Part shown: piece after piece, positions 1-11,800 of the stretch
Numbering within the stretch: the first letter of the stretch is position 1
Layout: the number at the start of each line of letters is the position of its first letter
Source: Lactarius indigo
Taxonomy: Eukaryota; Basidiomycota; Agaricomycetes; Russulales; Russulaceae
Direction of reading: 5' to 3'
Assembly: GCA_025766275.1 (NCBI GenBank)
Contig: JAFKAC010000022.1
Span: 776,452 to 840,451, forward strand
DNA length: 64,000 nucleotides
Translations under genes and position numbers: made by a program
Notes under the pieces: generated by a model
Database searches by the model: none
Told to the model about the DNA's origin: nothing
Seen by the model: the letters and a program-made list of their open reading frames with translations, nothing else

Positions 1-26
1 ACTGTTCTGATTCCGGACGTACACAG

Positions 27-3000
27 GCGGCAAAGGACGTTGTTGCGAGCCAAGATACGCTTATTGATATCTTCGAGCGCATCGAGAGCTTCTTCAGACG
101 GCTCGAGGAGTATAGCGAAGTGCCGACGACAGAGGCGATGAAGGATATCATCGTGAAGATAATGGTTGAAGTTCTTGGAATATTTGGGATCGTGACGAAA
201 GAGATGAAACAGGGGCGAGCAAGTGAGTCGATCCACGATCAAAATACGTTGGCTTTCGCTGACGGAGATTCAGAGAAATACCTGAAGAAATTGATTGGAA
301 GGAGGGATATCGAGGACGCGCTTATCAGACTGGATAGGCTGACGCAGCAAGAGGTTCAAATGGCGACTGTGCAAGTGCTGAAGGTTGCACACCGTGTGAA
401 GGACGGAGTAGAAATCGTCGGTGAGCAAGTACAAGGTGTCGATGACAAGGTCAAAGGCGTCGGCGACCAGGTCAACCTGGCTGTTGAGGGTGCGTTTGTC
501 ATGTTAGCTACTCGCGAAACGATAATAAACCCATATACGACTAGATGGCAAGGTAGTCAAAGTGACGACATTGGAAACGCAAGCTCTATTGCAACAGACG
601 GCAAACAATATCGACACCGAAATGCGTTCGTGATTCTTTAGCACTGCTTCTCTTGCTTGCTGAGACTGAAATACCACCGCAGGGAGCCACGTACGGAAGG
701 ACCACCGAGCGTGGCTGTCACCGCCGGATCCATCCACTAATCAAAACATCGCGTTCGTCGCCCAACACGAAGGGACAGCGACATGGTTTTTCCAGGGGAA
801 TATATTCCTGAAATGGAAGTCCAAGTCGACCACATCCTTGTTGTGGGTCCATGGGAAACGTACGCCCTTCTGTCCCTTAGCATCCTCCGAGATCTTGATC
901 GCCTCAAATCACTGTAGCGGGTTCAGGGAAGAGCATCCTTTGGTTCGTTATCATTCGTCGTCTTCACTCCTCAGGAACTTATGGCGCCAACTAGCTCCGC
1001 AATCATTCAGGACATCACGGTGTTATGGGAGGCTGGACTAGCCATTATGGCGTATTTCTATTTCGATTTCAAGGACACAGATAAACAAAACCTCCGCAAC
1101 CTGCTTCCTTCTCTTCTAATTCAACTCTCCACTCGTTCCGACCGTTGTTGTGACATACTTTCCCGCGTTTACAAGATGCACGACGATGGCGCACGTAAGC
1201 CGAGCACCAGCACGCTGATCACGTGTCTTAAAGAGATGCTCGCGCTACCTGGCCAAGGCCCAATCTACATCATCTTGGACGCGCTAGACGAATGTCCCAA
1301 TGCCATTGGGATTCCGCCCGCCCGCAAACAGGTCCTTGATCTCTTGAAGGACCTTGTCGGCCTCCAACTTCCAAATCTTCATATGTGTGTCACGAGCCGT
1401 CCGGAGAACGACATCCGAGCCGTCCTTGAACCCCTGGCGTTTCACCCGGTCTCGATCCACGAACAAAGTGGACAAAAGAAGGATATTGAAGACTACATCA
1501 GATCTGTCGTTTACGCGGACTCAGATATGGCGATGAAGAGATGGAGGGATAAGGACAAAGAACTGGTTATTGGGACGCTCACGGAAAGAGCTGATGGAAT
1601 GTAAGCGCGAATAAGAATGGACCAATGGTGGTTACTGACTATTTGGCAGGTTCCGTTGGGTTTTCTGTCAGCTGGAAGTGTTACAGCATTGCTTCCCACA
1701 AAGCATCCGGCGGACGCTCGACGAATTGCCGAAATCTTTGGACGAGACTTATGAGCGAGTGTTGAAGGAGATCGGGATGGCCAACCGAGACTATGCCCGA
1801 CGTCTCTTACAATGTCTCACTGCGGCTACGCGGCCGCTGCATGTCGAGGAGCTAGCAGAAATACTCGCGCTTGACTTTGGTGAAGCCGAAGGAGCAATAC
1901 CGAAATTGAATGAGGATTGGCGGTGGGAGGACCGGCAACAAGCTGTGCTGTCTACTTGTTCAAGCTTGATCACTCAAGTCGACGATGGCGATTCGCGGGT
2001 CATCCAGTTTTCGCATTTTTCTGTCAAGGAGTTCTTGACTTCCGATCGACTTGCTACTTCAAGAGGAGACGCTTCGTACTTTCATATCATTCCTGAACCT
2101 GCACATACAACTCTCGCTCGGGCTTGCATGGGTATTCTACTCCAGTTGGATGACAGCACCGACAACAAACAGGTCGAAGGTAGCTTTCCGTTGGCCGGAT
2201 ATGCCAGTCAGCATTGGGTGGAGCATGCGCAGTTCGGAGTGGTGTCTTCGCGTATAGAAGGTGGGATGCGGCGCCTTTTCGACTCGTCCAGGCCACATTT
2301 TTCCGCGTGGCTCCAGTTGCACGACATCGACGATCGCTGGGTTAACTTCGGAGATCCCCCTGGAGCTCGTGGATCTCCACTGTATTATGCTTCGCTTTGC
2401 GGATTTCGTGACCTGGTAGCGCAGATCATTGTCGAGCACCCCGAGCAAGTCAATGCGAGAGGTGGTGAAAATCACAGTCCACTGGTTGCGGCATTGTACA
2501 AGAGACACTTCAAGGTGGCAGAACTATTACACCAGCATGGCGCAGCCGTGGGTGTTATTGAGGACAAACTCAATCGAACTTTACTACATGCTGCGTCGTT
2601 AGACGGTCGTATCGATGTCGTGCAGTGGCTACTCGACCATGGTGCAGATACGAATTCGCGGCAACACAACCACCGGACTCCAATTCATTTAGCTGCATAT
2701 CATGGACACCTAGAGGTTGTTCGGGTGTTACTGAGGCACAGTGTACGCGTTGACATTGCAAACGACACGCCATTGCACCGCCAATCGAGAAATGGTCACG
2801 TGGAGACGACCGTGGAGCCGTTGCTCCAACATGGAGTAGACTTCGATGCACAAGATAAGGACCACTCGACGCCATTACACCTGGCATTATCTGATGGGTA
2901 CCTCGAGGTCGCACGTCTACTACTTGACCATGGCGCAAGCGTGGAGGCCAAGAAGGACGGAAGGACCCCATTGCACGAGGCGTCATCCAACGGCGAAACA

Positions 3001-3249
3001 GAGACTGTGCGCTTGCTGCTCGACCACGGCGCGGACGCAAATGCAGACGACGCGGACGGATGGACTCCGTTGCACCTAGCGTCGTCCAATGGCAGAACGG
3101 AGACTGTGCGCCTACTTCTCGACCGTGGTGCGAGTGCCGATGCCAGGGACAAGGAAGGAAGGACGCCATCCCAGGTAGCATCAGGGGATTGGAAGAACGA
3201 GATCTTACAGATGCTAATGGAGCACGATCGACCGGTAGGAGTGCTATAG
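27..3249 (+). CDS. NLR-like STAND receptor copy 1: Goodbye-NACHT-ankyrin (5' partial)
   Basis: Proposed exons are 27-222, 274-489, 545-625, 683-859, 918-942, 995-1600 and 1650-3249. All junctions keep frame and give 966 visible codons. By comparison with copy 2, about 113 N-terminal codons (exons 1-2) lie before the window; bases 1-26 are the end of an intron. Order: helical Goodbye-type region (AAKDVVASQD... FERIESFFRRLE), heptad linker, the WFFQGNIF segment, Walker A GKPGSGKS on the 25-nt exon, Walker B IYIILDALDEC, the VTSRPENDIR motif, the ADGMFRWVFCQLE winged-helix region, then about 9 ankyrin repeats from residue about 670. Family knowledge: fungal NACHT/ANK STAND proteins are NTPase switches thought to act in non-self recognition or programmed cell death; cytosolic. 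The ligand is unknown. The fourth and fifth ankyrin repeats are shortened. No lesion seen. Confidence 0.85.
918..942 (+). other. 25-nt microexon encoding the NACHT Walker A motif (copy 1)
   Basis: This short exon lies between introns 860-917 (GT...TAG) and 943-994 (GT...TAG). Joined to the preceding GGGAAAC it encodes K-P-G-S-G-K-S-I-L-C, the P-loop. Gene finders that skip it would report two broken proteins. The same exon is found at 10259-10283 and 30121-30145, with a damaged relic at 5934-5958. Confidence 0.85.
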
Positions 3250-4899
3250 ATTACTCTACAAATGTATGTTAAGTCACCGTGGTACTATGCACTAACTACG
3301 GGAAACGAATGACACATTTCTATTGGCACTGCGTTGGAATGTCGTTACTATATATTCACTGTGAGATGTCAAAATTTTGCGGTTTGTATAGCAGAACACA
3401 GGCGGCAAGACCAAATGTACATCCGTCAGTGGCACCGTATCTATTCCGTCAATGTGACCTAAAGGTGCCAGTGATATCTCATAGTTATAGACCGTCTTGT
3501 AGCTCCAGGTGTCCTGACGATGGCAGTCAGAGCCTAGCTTCACGGTAGTGTGCGATTCGGTGTGGAGGCGCTGTTCATCCGTCGGTAATTCATTTTCCGC
3601 TAATTGTGCCCAGACGGAGCGAGTTGCTGCTTACTATTGCGGAATCGTGGATTCGACTGGGGCGATGACTGAAATACGATGGTTACACTCACCTGAACCC
3701 ACATACATTCGTATCCTCTGCAAGTTACTCTGTCAAGTGAACACTCAGAAACCGGACCGGCTCGGATGCAGCAAACACTGAGCAAACGGCGAGCTCAGTC
3801 GTGCGCAAATACACCGCAACAGACATCCCTCGCTTGTCCTGCGGCGCAGAACATCCGAGTCCTTCCTATCCACGCCTCCACCTCCGTTCCTGTAACAACT
3901 CTCGACTTGACTTTCCTCGCGCTGTGCTAGGCCGACGTGCTCGGCGCTGATGGACTGGCACCGAAAGTGCTGCTCATCGTGGACTGCATCTACCACCCGG
4001 CAATAGTACGCCCATTGCTCACGGCGCTGACTACTCTCGCGCAACCGCAGCCATGGTCGTAGCCTAGCTGCAGATGGAAGACGTTATGTTCTGAGGGAAT
4101 TCTTATAGGGGTGGATCGCGCTGGGGTTGTGCGTATGGAGCGTAGGTCAGGACTTGTTGGGTGTGCGCTGAGCAAAGTGGGTCGACTGGCGCGAGACGTG
4201 AGGTTGTTATTCCTGCGAGAAGACGCTTGAGGCGGTAGCGCCTGCGATAGAAGCGTCGTCGTGCGTGGTTCTGTCGATTGGACACGATACATTTACGCCC
4301 CGCCCATCCTACGACTACTGTAGACTCCCGAGAATGCTGTACCCAAAAAGAGAGTTCGGTAGAGGTAAAGTAACGAAATATTATATTGGGAAGAGGGCGA
4401 GCTATTGATTTGGGGCGAGCAGGCTCGGGACGCTCACAAAACGTACTTGGAATACGTTCGTCGTTGTTTCATCAATTCGTCTGCTACCTGACATAGTGAG
4501 GGTGAATCGCATACTATAGTATACACAATCCCACAGACTATTACCGGTACCTTGACCAAGTTTTTGTGTTAGGTACTGAGTGCTGAGATACGGAGAATTT
4601 GTCTCTTACCATGACTCTCTGGGGTTCTTGTATCAGGTTCCTGTAGTCTATTGGATACAGGCTCAGCTTACTAGATTCTCGGTTTGACTCTTGGGTACAG
4701 TACGGGCGCCACCAGTGAGCGCTAGTGAGCGCTAGTAAGGAAAATTGGGACGACACCGTGACGACCATGTGACTCTCTACAGACTGTCTCGGGCTCCCAT
4801 CCTCACCCATTCAAGTTTCACCTGTCCAAAGCATTCGACTTTTTGTTCATGATTTTTCCTTCAAACGACTGGTTATTTGCCACCTATATATCCTTACCT
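3250..4899. other. Intergenic 3' flank of NLR copy 1; no gene supported
   Basis: No open frame here carries a recognisable domain. The stretch about 3295-4500 resembles, in order, the sequence after NLR copy 2 (about 13470-14480): shared blocks include the GCGTTGGAATG segment, the GATTCGACTGG segment and a GGGCGAGCA block. The duplicated unit therefore includes at least 1 kb of downstream DNA. A GAGCGCTAGT short repeat occurs near 4717-4738. Nothing else identified. Confidence 0.5.
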
Positions 4900-5227
4900 A
4901 CCCGGTATGATTTGTCAGAATCGAGGATCCTCCAGTCGCTGGCGACCCCTCATCAATCCTCATCCGAATGGCTGGTACGGGTCTAGTTTCCAACCCTGAT
5001 GATGAGATCTTCTTTCTCTTTACGCGTCTGGAGGGTCTCAAGCCACCGACAGCACCGACATGGAACATTTCCACGGCCTCGGACCGGAGAATTTGAACCA
5101 AGACGCGCTTCTGGTCTACATCAAGGTGAGTCCTCCCACCACGTGCGAGCCCCCACGAAATTCAGACAGGGAACCAGAGGAGGAAACGTAGGAGTGGGGT
5201 TGGTGTACGGAGGGCCGGGGAGGAGTG
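4900..5227 (+). other. Exon-like stretch before the NLR/kinase mosaic, unidentified
   Basis: A short open stretch beginning with an ATG at about 5060 reads MEHFHGLGPENLNQDALLVY and runs up to a GT donor (GTGAGTCC) near 5126. Another short ATG frame begins near 4968 and stops near 5087. Neither matches a family I know. It may be the 5' end of the damaged kinase gene that follows, but the kinase N-lobe (glycine loop and VAIK lysine) is not visible here. Confidence 0.3.
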
Positions 5228-6053
5228 CAGGGGCGAGCAAGTGAGTCGATCCACGATCACGATCACGATGCATTTCTTGTTGCTAATGGAGACTCAGAGA
5301 AATACCTGAAGAAATTGATTGGAATGAGGGATATCGATGACGCGCTTGTTAGATTGGACAGGTTGACACGGCAAGAGGTCCAAATGGCGATTTTGCAGGT
5401 GCTAAAAGTTGCACACCGTGTGAAGGACGGAGTAGAAATCATCGGTGAGCAAATACAAGGTGTCGATGACAAGGTCAAAGACGTCGGTGACCAGGTCAAC
5501 CTGGCTGTTGAGGGTGCGTTTGTCACGTTGGCTAGTACTCACAAAACGATGGTAAAGCCATATACGGCTAGATGACAAGGTAGTCAAAGCGACGACATTG
5601 GAAACACAAGCTCTATTGCAACAGACGGCAAACAATATCGACACCGAAATGCGTTCGTGATTCTCTAGCACTGCTTCTCTTACTTGCTGAGACTCAAAAT
5701 GTCACCACAGGGAGTCACTTACGCGGGCGTGGCTGTCACCGCCGGGCCCATCCACTAATCAAAACATCGCGTCCACTGCTCAACACTATGATGGGACAGC
5801 AGCATGGTTCTTCCAGGGGAGTTTGTTACTGGAATGGAAGTCCAAGGCCATCCTTGCTGTGGATTGACGGGAAACGTGCGCCTTTCTCCCCATTCATATC
5901 CTCCCAGATAGTGATCGCCTCTAACCATTTTACTGGGTTCAGGGAAGAGCATTCTTTGGTTTATCATCGTTTGTCAATTTCACCTTGAGGAACTTACGCC
6001 ACCAACTAGCTCCGCAATCATCCAAGATATAATAATTTTGCGCGAGGCTGGAC
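5228..6053 (+). pseudogene. NLR fragment (Goodbye C-terminal part to start of NACHT), broken
   Basis: This matches the NLR copies from the middle of exon 3 (CAGGGGCGAGCAAGTGAG) to just after the Walker A exon (GCGCGAGGCTGGAC). It keeps the linker with four heptads ending VNLAVEG. Lesions: about 10 bases are missing at the start of the exon that encodes the WLSPPDPS segment (near 5716-5740), which shifts frame; small insertions follow; and the acceptor before the Walker A exon reads TAC|TGGG instead of TAG|CGGG (5931-5937), so the P-loop exon can no longer be spliced normally. No NACHT core or ankyrin array follows; the sequence passes directly into kinase sequence. It is a relic. Confidence 0.8.
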
Positions 6054-7994
6054 CAGCTTATGCGGGAGGTCGGCCTGGTCAAGCGATTGCCGCACCGCAG
6101 CATCGTCAAGTACGAAGGGATGGCCCGGAACGAGAATACTCTCAGCGTCGTGCTTGAGTACGTCGTCCCCTTCCTCCTTTATATACCGTGCTGTGCCACT
6201 ACCTGCCCGTTTACTTGCCTGTTGCTGCGCATTCTGTTTTTGCACATACTGACTTATGACTGTGCATCACGTGTGCTCTTGCCGGTATGCCGAGAACGGT
6301 TCCCTTGGCCAGACTCTCAAGGCATTCGGCAAGTTGAACGAGAAGCTGGTGGCGAGCTACGTGTTCAAGATCCTCGAGGGTTGGACTACCTTCATCGCAG
6401 CGACGTCGTGCATTGCGACTTCAAGGTGGCGAACATCTTCACGACGAAGACCGGGAACGTAAAGCTATCCGACTTTGGGGTCTCGCTCAACCTGCGCGCG
6501 ATGGAGCGCGAGATCAAGAACGTCACAGGCACGCCGAACTGGATGGCTCCGGAAGTCATCGAGCTTAAAGGCGCGTCACCCAAGTCTGACATCTGGTCAC
6601 TTGGGTGCGCGGTTATCGAGCTACTGACGGGACGCCCGCCATATGGGGATATCGGGAATGCGATGACAGGTGACTGGTCTGGTGTCATTTCCCGCAGTTA
6701 TTAAGCCAAACGAAACGCATATAGTGATGTTCCGGATAGTCGAAGACGAGTCTCCGCCGATTCATGAACGCTTTTCCGGTCCGCTTGTAGCGTCCATCAA
6801 GGAGTGTTTCCACAAGGACCCGTCGATGCGACCGAGCGCGGAGCAACTATTTGAGCATGAATGGCTGAAGAACCATTGGGGCTTGAACAAGGTGAGTCTG
6901 GTAACAATATCTGTAGGAAAGGAAAGACTGAATTTGCGGATTTTTCAAAGGACTTGCGACCACAGGACACCATATTTTTGCTTCGGCGAGTGAGCGCCGA
7001 CCTGCAAAAGAATGGCGCAGCACGACACTTGATGGCAAATCTCGAGCTCGACTCCCCGATTCCCGTGTACGCAGGCTAGCAATTTGACGGTGACAAGGCG
7101 ATGCTGTCCAGCTCGCCGGGTCATCGCTATTTTACGGGCAGTGCATCACCAGTCCTCCCTGAAGTTCTGCAAAGCGACGCAGACCTCTTTGAGATACCTT
7201 TGTGAAGACGACCTTTAGCAAACGTGGGTCTCCCGTTATCATTTCAGTGAACCCGACCTGAGGGCTAATCTCATCGCACACTCCAAGTGCGCAGGCCGCG
7301 CAGCGCTGACTTGCGACCTTCGCTCGAAATGTTGAGGCAGCATTGACCGTGATTGTGACCAGTGGGAACGGGAGCGTACGAACTCACCCAGCTTTCTCCG
7401 ACGTCGTCCCCACATCCGCCCATAGCGTATAAGGTCCTCTCACCATTCAACAAGCGCTCACGTGGGCCTAACCCGACACACTCCAACTCATCCGTCTCAC
7501 TCGCCGGCGCTACGCTCTCGCAAGCCAAAGTGACCAGCGTGATACCGGAGGGGAACGTCATACGCCGGAAACTGTCCATCATCCTCACGCGCCAACGAGA
7601 ACCGCAACAGGCGAATAATACGCACCTGAGAGAACGCCCTCAGTCGATCTCGAGCATCGGCTCGTCGTGCGCGACCTCGCCGCAGTCGCCAGTATCGCAA
7701 TCACCTCAATCGAACAGCTTGCGCAGCTTACAGGCGGTCGTGGCTGCTACGGGGAACAGCAGCAGCGCGTCCTTGGCCAGCCGGGCCGCGCGTGTCGATC
7801 CGTCTGCCGCGACGACGGGTTCTTCGTTTGTCGATGCTGCGGTTGACGTTGCTGGTGCCTCGTGTGTGACGGTCCCAGATACTGCTGCGCCGACGGTCGC
7901 TTCGCGGGATAAGAAGAGGATGGTGACGATGACGAGGCGCGCGCATGGCGATTCGTCCAAGGCTTCGAACGGCGGGAACTGCTCCATCCAGTGA
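6054..7994 (+). pseudogene. Decayed Cdc7/SepH-type (septation initiation network) Ser/Thr kinase
   Basis: Sequence begins within the N-lobe at LMREVGLVKRLPHRSIVKYE and continues through the hinge (YAENGSL), an altered catalytic loop HCDFKVAN (usually D-L/I-K), SDFGVS, GTPNWMAPE, SDIWSLGC and the C-lobe to HEWLKNHWG. A downstream piece, LIAHSKC...CDLRS near 7280-7325, resembles the C1-like zinc region of basidiomycete homologues. The tail 7362-7994 (HPPIAYKVLSPF) resembles the conserved low-complexity C-terminus. Plausible introns: 6158-6284, 6671-6722 and 6892-6950. Lesions: no glycine loop or VAIK lysine, a CCG where the acceptor AG of intron 1 is expected (6282-6284), a 1-nt deletion after 6380 between the EG and LDYLH codons, and no continuous frame from 7080 to 7360. 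The functional homologue controls septation and cytokinesis; this copy is probably dead. Confidence 0.75.
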
Positions 7995-8873
7995 GGGAGG
8001 GAGGAACGAAAAAAAAGTTGCGTGCTGTCGTTCGCGATTTTCCTTTATTCGCTTCGCAATCCCTCCCCCCCAATCCGATGCGTCCACCCCAAATTTTCTT
8101 GACTTCCCTTTACATTAACCCTTGTCAGTTGTATGCGTCTGTCTTCCCAGACTGGATCTCCGCGGATTTGTGTGTTCGATTCTGCTTGTTGTATGTACTC
8201 TCAACTTGTACTATCTACCCATTTTTACTCTCACCCCTTCTTCGTTCTCCATTTCTCCATCATTCATACTATGTATCCTTGATACCTCTTCCCGCCCTCA
8301 TCCATCAAAAGTTAATACCTTACGGACATGTCCAAGCACTTCGAATTTACTCATGGTCTTTCTCTGACCGTGACGGCTACCGGCTACCTATCACCTACTA
8401 CATCCCTACCTCCGCCGACCATCTATCACTATACTCCTTACAATCCGACGGCTTCGCCACATTTACAAGTAATATATCTATTGATCGTCATAGCTAGTTC
8501 CCGTATCCGATTAATTTGTGCAACGTGAGAGAGAAAAGAGATGAGGGCAATCACTTGAACTCGGACCGAAGCTCGACTTGGACTTGAATTCGGACATCGT
8601 TCAACTCTCCTCAGGCCACAGAGGAAGCCGACGTCGAGAACTGAGACCACCCTCGACTCTCCACCGCGCAGGCCTCCGTCCAAGTCCGCTAGCGAAAATG
8701 ACTCAGGTGGTTCGCGCATTACTGGTTTCGTAGCCAAAAATTCATATCGGATTGTCTACGAGCCGAGGCAGTGCGGGCGTCACCAGGCAAGCCTCGTGGC
8801 GAACTATTCTAGATCTGGTGTTCCCACTCGGCCGCTTCTCATCCGCGGTGCCAGTATCATCGCTACTGTTGCA
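7995..8873 (+). other. Intergenic, pyrimidine-rich; upstream region of NLR copy 2
   Basis: 8050-8480 is strongly C/T-rich with no coding frame I can support, probably old kinase 3' sequence. From about 8760 the sequence (GTGCGGGCGTCA...) resembles the region just before NLR copy 3 (about 28734 onward), so the shared NLR promoter or 5' UTR spans roughly 100-130 bp before the ATG at 8874. No clear TATA box was recognised. Confidence 0.4.
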
Positions 8874-11800
8874 ATGTCTCAAACACCCTCTGCCGCTTCG
8901 TCTTCTTCCAATCTCCAGGCCATCTTTAATGCCGCCATTAAAGAGTATCAGAAGAAGACGAAGCAAGACCTACTTCTCCATCCGTTGATGGCCCAGTTAC
9001 AGACCTGCGATTCTCCTGCCGATATATTGGCCGTTCTCCGCACTCAAGTCCAACAGTTCGAGCAATCTACTTCCGGAGATGACAAATTGACAAAATGGCT
9101 GAACCCGACTGTCAATGTCCTTTATGCCTTCTCCGCGGCGCTTGGCGAGGGCGTCGGACTCGTGAATCCCATTCAGCCGATCGTTTACGATCCACCCTCT
9201 CTGATATATCATATTTATAGGTGTTCTCGCCTGCAAAAGTCATTTTCGCTGGTGCCGGGGTCCTCCTATTGGTAGCTACCATACTGGATTTCTCCCTTAC
9301 TTGCTCTATTCTGATCCCGAAACGTACACAGGCGGCCAAGGACGTTGTTGCGAGCCAAGATGCGCTCATTGATATATTCGAGCGCATCGAAAGTTTCTTC
9401 AGACGGCTCGAAGAGTATAGTGAGGTGCCGACAACGGAGGCGATGAAGGAGATCATCGTGAAGATAATGGTCGAGGTGCTTGGGATATTTGGGATCGTGA
9501 CGAAGGAGATGAAGCAAGGACGAGCGAGTGAGTCGATCGCTGATGAAATGTTGCTCGTCGCTGATGAATATGCAGAGAGATACCTGAAGAAATTGATTGG
9601 ACGGAGGGATATCGAGGACGCGCTGGTCAGACTGGATAGATTGACGCAGCAGGAGGTCCAGATGGCGATTGTGCAGGTGCTGAAAATCGCACACCATGTG
9701 AAGGATGGAGTAGAAACTGTCGGTGGGCAAGTAGAAACTGTCGGTGGGCAAGTACAAGGCGTCGATGACAAGGTCAAAGACGTTGGCGACCGAGTACAGG
9801 TTGTCGATGACAAGGTCAACCTGGCTGTTGAGGGTGAGTCTGTCATGTTAGCTACTCACAAAACGATCGTAGACTCATATACAACTAGATGGTAAGGTAG
9901 TCAAAGTGACGACAATGGAAATGCAAGCTCTATTGCAACAGGCGGCAAACAATATCGACGAAGAAAAGCGTCTGTGGCTCTTTAGCCCTTCTACTCTTCC
10001 TTACTGACACTGAAATGCCGTCGCAGGGAGCCGGATACGGAAGGACCACCGAGCGTGGCTGTCTCCTCCGGACCCATCCACTAATCAAAACATCGCGTCC
10101 ACTACTCAACATGAAGGCACGGCGACATGGTTCTTCAGAGGAAGTATATTCATAGAATGGAAGACCAAGCCGACCACGTCCTTGTTGTGGATCCATGGGA
10201 AACGTGCGTCCTTCTGTCCCCTCTCATCCTCCCAGACATTGATCTCGAACCATTGCAGCGGGGTCAGGGAAGAGCATCCTTTGGTTCGTCATCATTTGTC
10301 GAGTTCGCCCAGAGGAACTTACACCACCAACACAGCTCCGCAATCATCCAGGACATTACAGCGTTGTGGGAGGCTGGACTAGCATCCATGGCGTATTTCT
10401 ATTTTGATTTCAAGGACACCGATAAACAAAACCTCCGCAACTTGCTTCCCTCTCTTCTCATTCAGCTCTCCACTCGTTCCGACAATTGTTGCGACGTCCT
10501 CTCCCGGATTTATAAGTCACACGACGATGGCGCACGTAAGCCCGCAACCAGTACGTTGATTGGGTGTCTCAAAGAGATGCTCGCGCTACCTGGCCAAGGC
10601 CCAATCTACATCGTCTTGGACGCGCTAGATGAATGCCCCAATACATCTGGAATTCCACCCGCACGCAAGCAGGTCCTTGATCTCTTGAAGGACCTCGTCG
10701 GTTTCCAACTCTCAAATCTTCATATATGTGTCACGAGCCGTCCGGAGAACGACATCCGAACCGCGCTCGAGCCCCTAGCATTCCATCCCGTCTCAATTCA
10801 CGAACAAAGCGGACAAAAGAAGGACATTGAAGACTATATCAGATCTGTCATTTACGCGGACTCAGATATGGCGATGAAGAGATGGAGGGATAAGGACAAA
10901 GAACTGGTTATTGAGACGCTCACGGAAAGAGCTGATGGAATGTAAGCGCGAATAAGAATGTGCCAGTGACGGTTGTTGACTATTTTACAGGTTCCGTTGG
11001 GTTTTCTGTCAACTGGAAGTGTTACAACATTGCTTTCCGCAAAGCATTCGTCGAACGCTCAATGAATTGCCGAAATCATTGGACGATACTTACGAGCGAG
11101 TGTTGAAGGAGATCGGGATGGCCAACCGAGATCACGCTCGTCGCCTCTTACAATGCCTTGCCGCGGCCGCTCGGCCGCTGCGCGTCGAGGAGCTCGCAGA
11201 AATACTTGCGCTCGACTTCGATGAGGCGGAAGGAGCGACACCGAAGTTGAAGGAGGACTGGCGGTGGGAAGACCGGCAACGGGCTGTGCTATCTACGTGC
11301 TCCAGCTTAATTACTCAAGTCAACCATCATGGCTCCCGGGTCATTCAGTTTTCGCATTTTTCGGTGAAGGAATTCTTGACTTCCGATCGCCTTGCGACCT
11401 CTAAAGGAGATACTTCGTACTTCCATATCATTTCTGAGGCTGCACACACGACCCTCGCCCAGGCTTGCTTGGGAACTCTTCTTCAGTTGGACGGCAGCGC
11501 CAACTATCACCAGGTCAAATATAGGTTTCCGTTGGCTCGATATGCCAGTCGGCATTGGGTGGAGCATGCGCAGTTCGGAAAGGTGTCGTCACACGTAGAA
11601 GATGGGATGCGGCGTCTTTTTGACTCGGCCAAGCCAAATTTTGCCGTGTGGCTCATGTTGCACAACATCGATGATCGCTGGGGTGAGTTCGGAGATTACC
11701 CCAAACACCGTGGGTCTCCACTGTATTATGCCTCATTGTGCGGACTCCGTAATCTGGCAGCGCACATCATCATCGAGCATCCTGAGCAAGTAAATGCGAG

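Noticed and set aside
2570..3181. Long Arg/His/Pro-rich minus-strand frames opposite ankyrin arrays (also 12238-13323 and 32205-32523)
   Set aside because: Antisense shadows produced by repeat periodicity; no independent coding signal.
3990..4292. 100-codon minus-strand frame in the first intergenic region
   Set aside because: No domain, no homologous frame in the paralogous flank of copy 2, composition not gene-like.
5255..5275. CACGAT hexamer repeat as a functional element
   Set aside because: Three short units within an intron relic of a broken NLR fragment; most likely a simple microsatellite.
7706..8087. Minus-strand Ser/Arg-rich frames opposite the kinase tail
   Set aside because: Low-complexity antisense of the Ser/Ala-rich tail.
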